From Oscillospiraceae bacterium (GTDB lineage: Bacteria; Bacillota; Clostridia; Oscillospirales; Ruminococcaceae): a stretch of 6,538 nt of DNA. Below, piece by piece: positions 5,445 through 6,538 of this stretch. Every line of letters begins with the position of its first letter. Positions within the stretch are counted from its first letter, which is position 1. The translations under genes and the position numbers were made by a program. The DNA is taken from NCBI GenBank assembly GCA_031260615.1, contig JAISLG010000060.1:1-6538 (forward strand). The letters run 5' to 3'. The notes beneath the pieces were generated by a model. That model ran no database searches. It saw only the letters and a program-made list of their open reading frames with translations, and was not told where the DNA came from.

Positions 5445-5915
5445 ATGTCCACCACATATTACGCAGGCAAAGTTGAACATAAAATAATACTCGAATGGGT
5501 CAGCGGCAACGCCGAGCCTACCAAGAATGGGGAGTTAGTCCTCACGGGGCATTCCATATTCAGCGTCAAGACGGTTGAAACATTGTATGGCGCGGATAAA
5601 TTTGTCTTGCGGTCGAAGGGCAAGGGCGACATAGTATTCGACCGTCCGCAGAAGGCAATAGGCGAGAGCCGATTGTACAAATACATTGATATTGTGTTAC
5701 CTACCCTTGAAATGGCACACGCCGACACATACAAGGCACCTGACGGCAAAATCGGTAACACAATACAATTTACCCGAATAAACGGGGAAACTTCCGACTG
5801 GGCGAGTTGGAAAAAATATCTGTCTGACAACGAATTTACGGTAGTGGACGAATACGGCACGGAGTTGTCCCCGAAAGTTTTCGAGAGTGATGTACTTCGT
5901 TTATGTGAAGTTTGA
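5445..5915 (+). CDS. Hypothetical protein of unknown family between priA and def
   Basis: I do not recognise this 156-residue protein. It has no signal peptide, no hydrophobic stretch long enough to span a membrane, and no nucleotide-binding or zinc motif, so a soluble cytoplasmic protein is likely. Alternating hydrophobic and charged residues (EHKIILEWV at 11-19, DKFVLRSKGKGDIVFDR at 51-67, YIDIVLP at 80-86) suggest a mostly beta structure. A tryptophan-bearing segment follows (DWASWKKYL, 118-126), then an acidic tail with a single Cys (154). The AGGAGGT site fixes the start. It lies 137 bases after priA and ends 16 bases before def, so def is probably translated from the same transcript. 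Composition is similar to its neighbours, with no clear sign of recent transfer. The clean frame, the strong ribosome binding site and the tight spacing to def argue that it is real. Confidence 0.85.
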   Translation: MSTTYYAGKVEHKIILEWVSGNAEPTKNGELVLTGHSIFSVKTVETLYGADKFVLRSKGKGDIVFDRPQKAIGESRLYKYIDIVLPTLEMAHADTYKAPDGKIGNTIQFTRINGETSDWASWKKYLSDNEFTVVDEYGTELSPKVFESDVLRLCEV

Positions 5916-5916
5916 C

Positions 5917-5922
5917 GAGGAG
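5917..5922 (+). promoter_or_regulatory. Shine-Dalgarno site that decides the def start
   Basis: GAGGAG lies nine bases before ATG 5932, just after the stop of the upstream gene. It supports 5932 over the upstream in-frame ATGs at 5887 and 5890, which lie within the preceding gene and have no such site. Confidence 0.7.
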
Positions 5923-5931
5923 TTGAAAAGA

Positions 5932-6516
5932 ATGGGTTTACGCGAGGTAGTGAAATTCGGCGACGAAACACTGACATTAAAATGTCGGGACGTGGTATCG
6001 TTTGACCGCAAATTAGGCAGTCTGCTTGACGATATGGCGGAAACGATGTACAAGGAAAACGGAGTAGGGTTAGCCGCGCCGCAAGTGGGAATGTTACGGC
6101 GCGCGTTTGTAATAGACACAGACATTGACGACGACGGGGAGGATAACCGTGACGGCACGGGTATTATCGAATTTGTGAATCCGATATTGGTGAAGCAAGT
6201 TGGGGAGCAACGGGAAGTTGAGGGGTGTTTATCGAGCAATGGGCTATGGGGGTTTGTTACGCGCCCCGAGTTTATTGTGCTTGAATACAAGGACAGATTC
6301 GGGAACCCACAGCGGTTAGAGGCGGAGGGCGTACTTGCGGCGGCAATCGCGCACGAGTTCGACCACTTGAATGGAGTATTGTTCACGGATTTGGCGGACG
6401 AAATGGTAGACGAGCCACCCGAGAAGTTTAAGAAACGAGCGGCTCGGCGGATCCCGAGGTCGCGCCGACAATACGAGAAATACGCGCGGACTAATGGGGA
6501 AAAACTACTGCCTTGA
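5932..6516 (+). CDS. def: Peptide deformylase
   Basis: Peptide deformylase is a metal-dependent hydrolase that removes the formyl group from the initiator methionine of nascent proteins at the ribosome exit. All three family motifs are present in 194 residues: GVGLAAPQ (44-51, with Gln51), EGCLS (97-101, metal ligand Cys99) and HEFDH (141-145, ligands His141 and His145, catalytic Glu142). The opening MGLREVVKFGDETL matches the family N-terminus, so the start is 5932 rather than 5887. Two departures are visible. The strand before the second motif carries an acidic insert (DTDIDDDGEDNRDGTG, 62-77). The residues after EGCLS read SNGLWGFVTRP instead of the usual VPG-type run. The C-terminus (165-194) is a basic tail rich in Lys and Arg, which could contact ribosomal RNA. 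fmt commonly follows def and may lie beyond the edge. Confidence 0.96.
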   Translation: MGLREVVKFGDETLTLKCRDVVSFDRKLGSLLDDMAETMYKENGVGLAAPQVGMLRRAFVIDTDIDDDGEDNRDGTGIIEFVNPILVKQVGEQREVEGCLSSNGLWGFVTRPEFIVLEYKDRFGNPQRLEAEGVLAAAIAHEFDHLNGVLFTDLADEMVDEPPEKFKKRAARRIPRSRRQYEKYARTNGEKLLP

Positions 6517-6538
6517 CAACAGACAACAGACAACAGAC
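6515..6538 (+). repeat. 7-bp tandem repeat at the def 3' end
   Basis: Three full GACAACA units plus GAC run from the last two bases of the def stop codon to the window edge, with no mismatch. More copies may follow outside the window. The first unit also forms TTGACA (6513-6518), which matches the -35 consensus, but the matching -10 position would be at the very edge and cannot be seen. Confidence 0.75.

Noticed and set aside
5887..5931. Earlier def start at ATG 5887 or 5890
   Set aside because: It would add 14-15 residues absent from the family and overlap the upstream gene; GAGGAG at 5917-5922 favours 5932.
1..6538. CRISPR array, tRNA or rRNA gene, transposase
   Set aside because: No spaced direct repeats of CRISPR size, no cloverleaf or rRNA-like segment and no transposase motif were seen on either strand.

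Overview
The window looks like an uncultured bacterial chromosome fragment, most likely from Bacillota/Clostridia. The main reason is the order gmk-priA-(unknown)-def on one strand. This is a shortened form of the gmk-rpoZ-coaBC-priA-def-fmt cluster common in that group. uvrC carries the usual bacterial domain set, and GC content is moderate by eye. The assignment to Clostridia is an inference and is weak at finer rank.

Layout. Positions 1-478 (minus strand) hold a type II toxin-antitoxin pair. A YoeB-like toxin gene is cut by the left window edge. It is preceded by an antitoxin whose C-terminal tail resembles YefM, but whose N-terminus is an Asn/Ala/Thr repeat instead of the expected DNA-binding fold. 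A divergent promoter region (479-599) separates this pair from uvrC (600-2561, plus), the nuclease subunit of nucleotide excision repair. Positions 2562-2773 hold a compound inverted repeat and the gmk promoter. gmk (guanylate kinase, 2774-3325) overlaps priA (replication-restart helicase, 3322-5307) by four bases, so the two are probably co-transcribed and translationally coupled. Positions 5308-5444 hold a degenerate half-copy of the inverted-repeat arm and a strong ribosome binding site. Next come an unrecognised 156-residue protein (5445-5915) and def (peptide deformylase, 5932-6516), 16 bases apart. The window ends in a 7-bp tandem repeat that starts inside the def stop codon.

How the parts fit together. 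uvrC and priA serve DNA repair and restart of stalled forks, gmk supplies GDP for nucleotide pools, and def matures nascent proteins. rpoZ and coaBC, often found between gmk and priA, are absent here; fmt would be expected just past the right edge.

Most notable points: (1) uvrC and gmk share a nearly identical module, a consensus -10 box ending six bases before the ATG with no Shine-Dalgarno sequence, which predicts leaderless mRNAs starting at the start codon; (2) the antitoxin is unusual in having a hexanucleotide-encoded Asn-rich segment and no recognisable DNA-binding domain; (3) the uvrC-gmk gap holds a 16-bp perfect inverted repeat with a second hairpin nested in it, and one arm recurs after priA; (4) an unknown gene with the best ribosome binding site in the window sits inside a housekeeping cluster.
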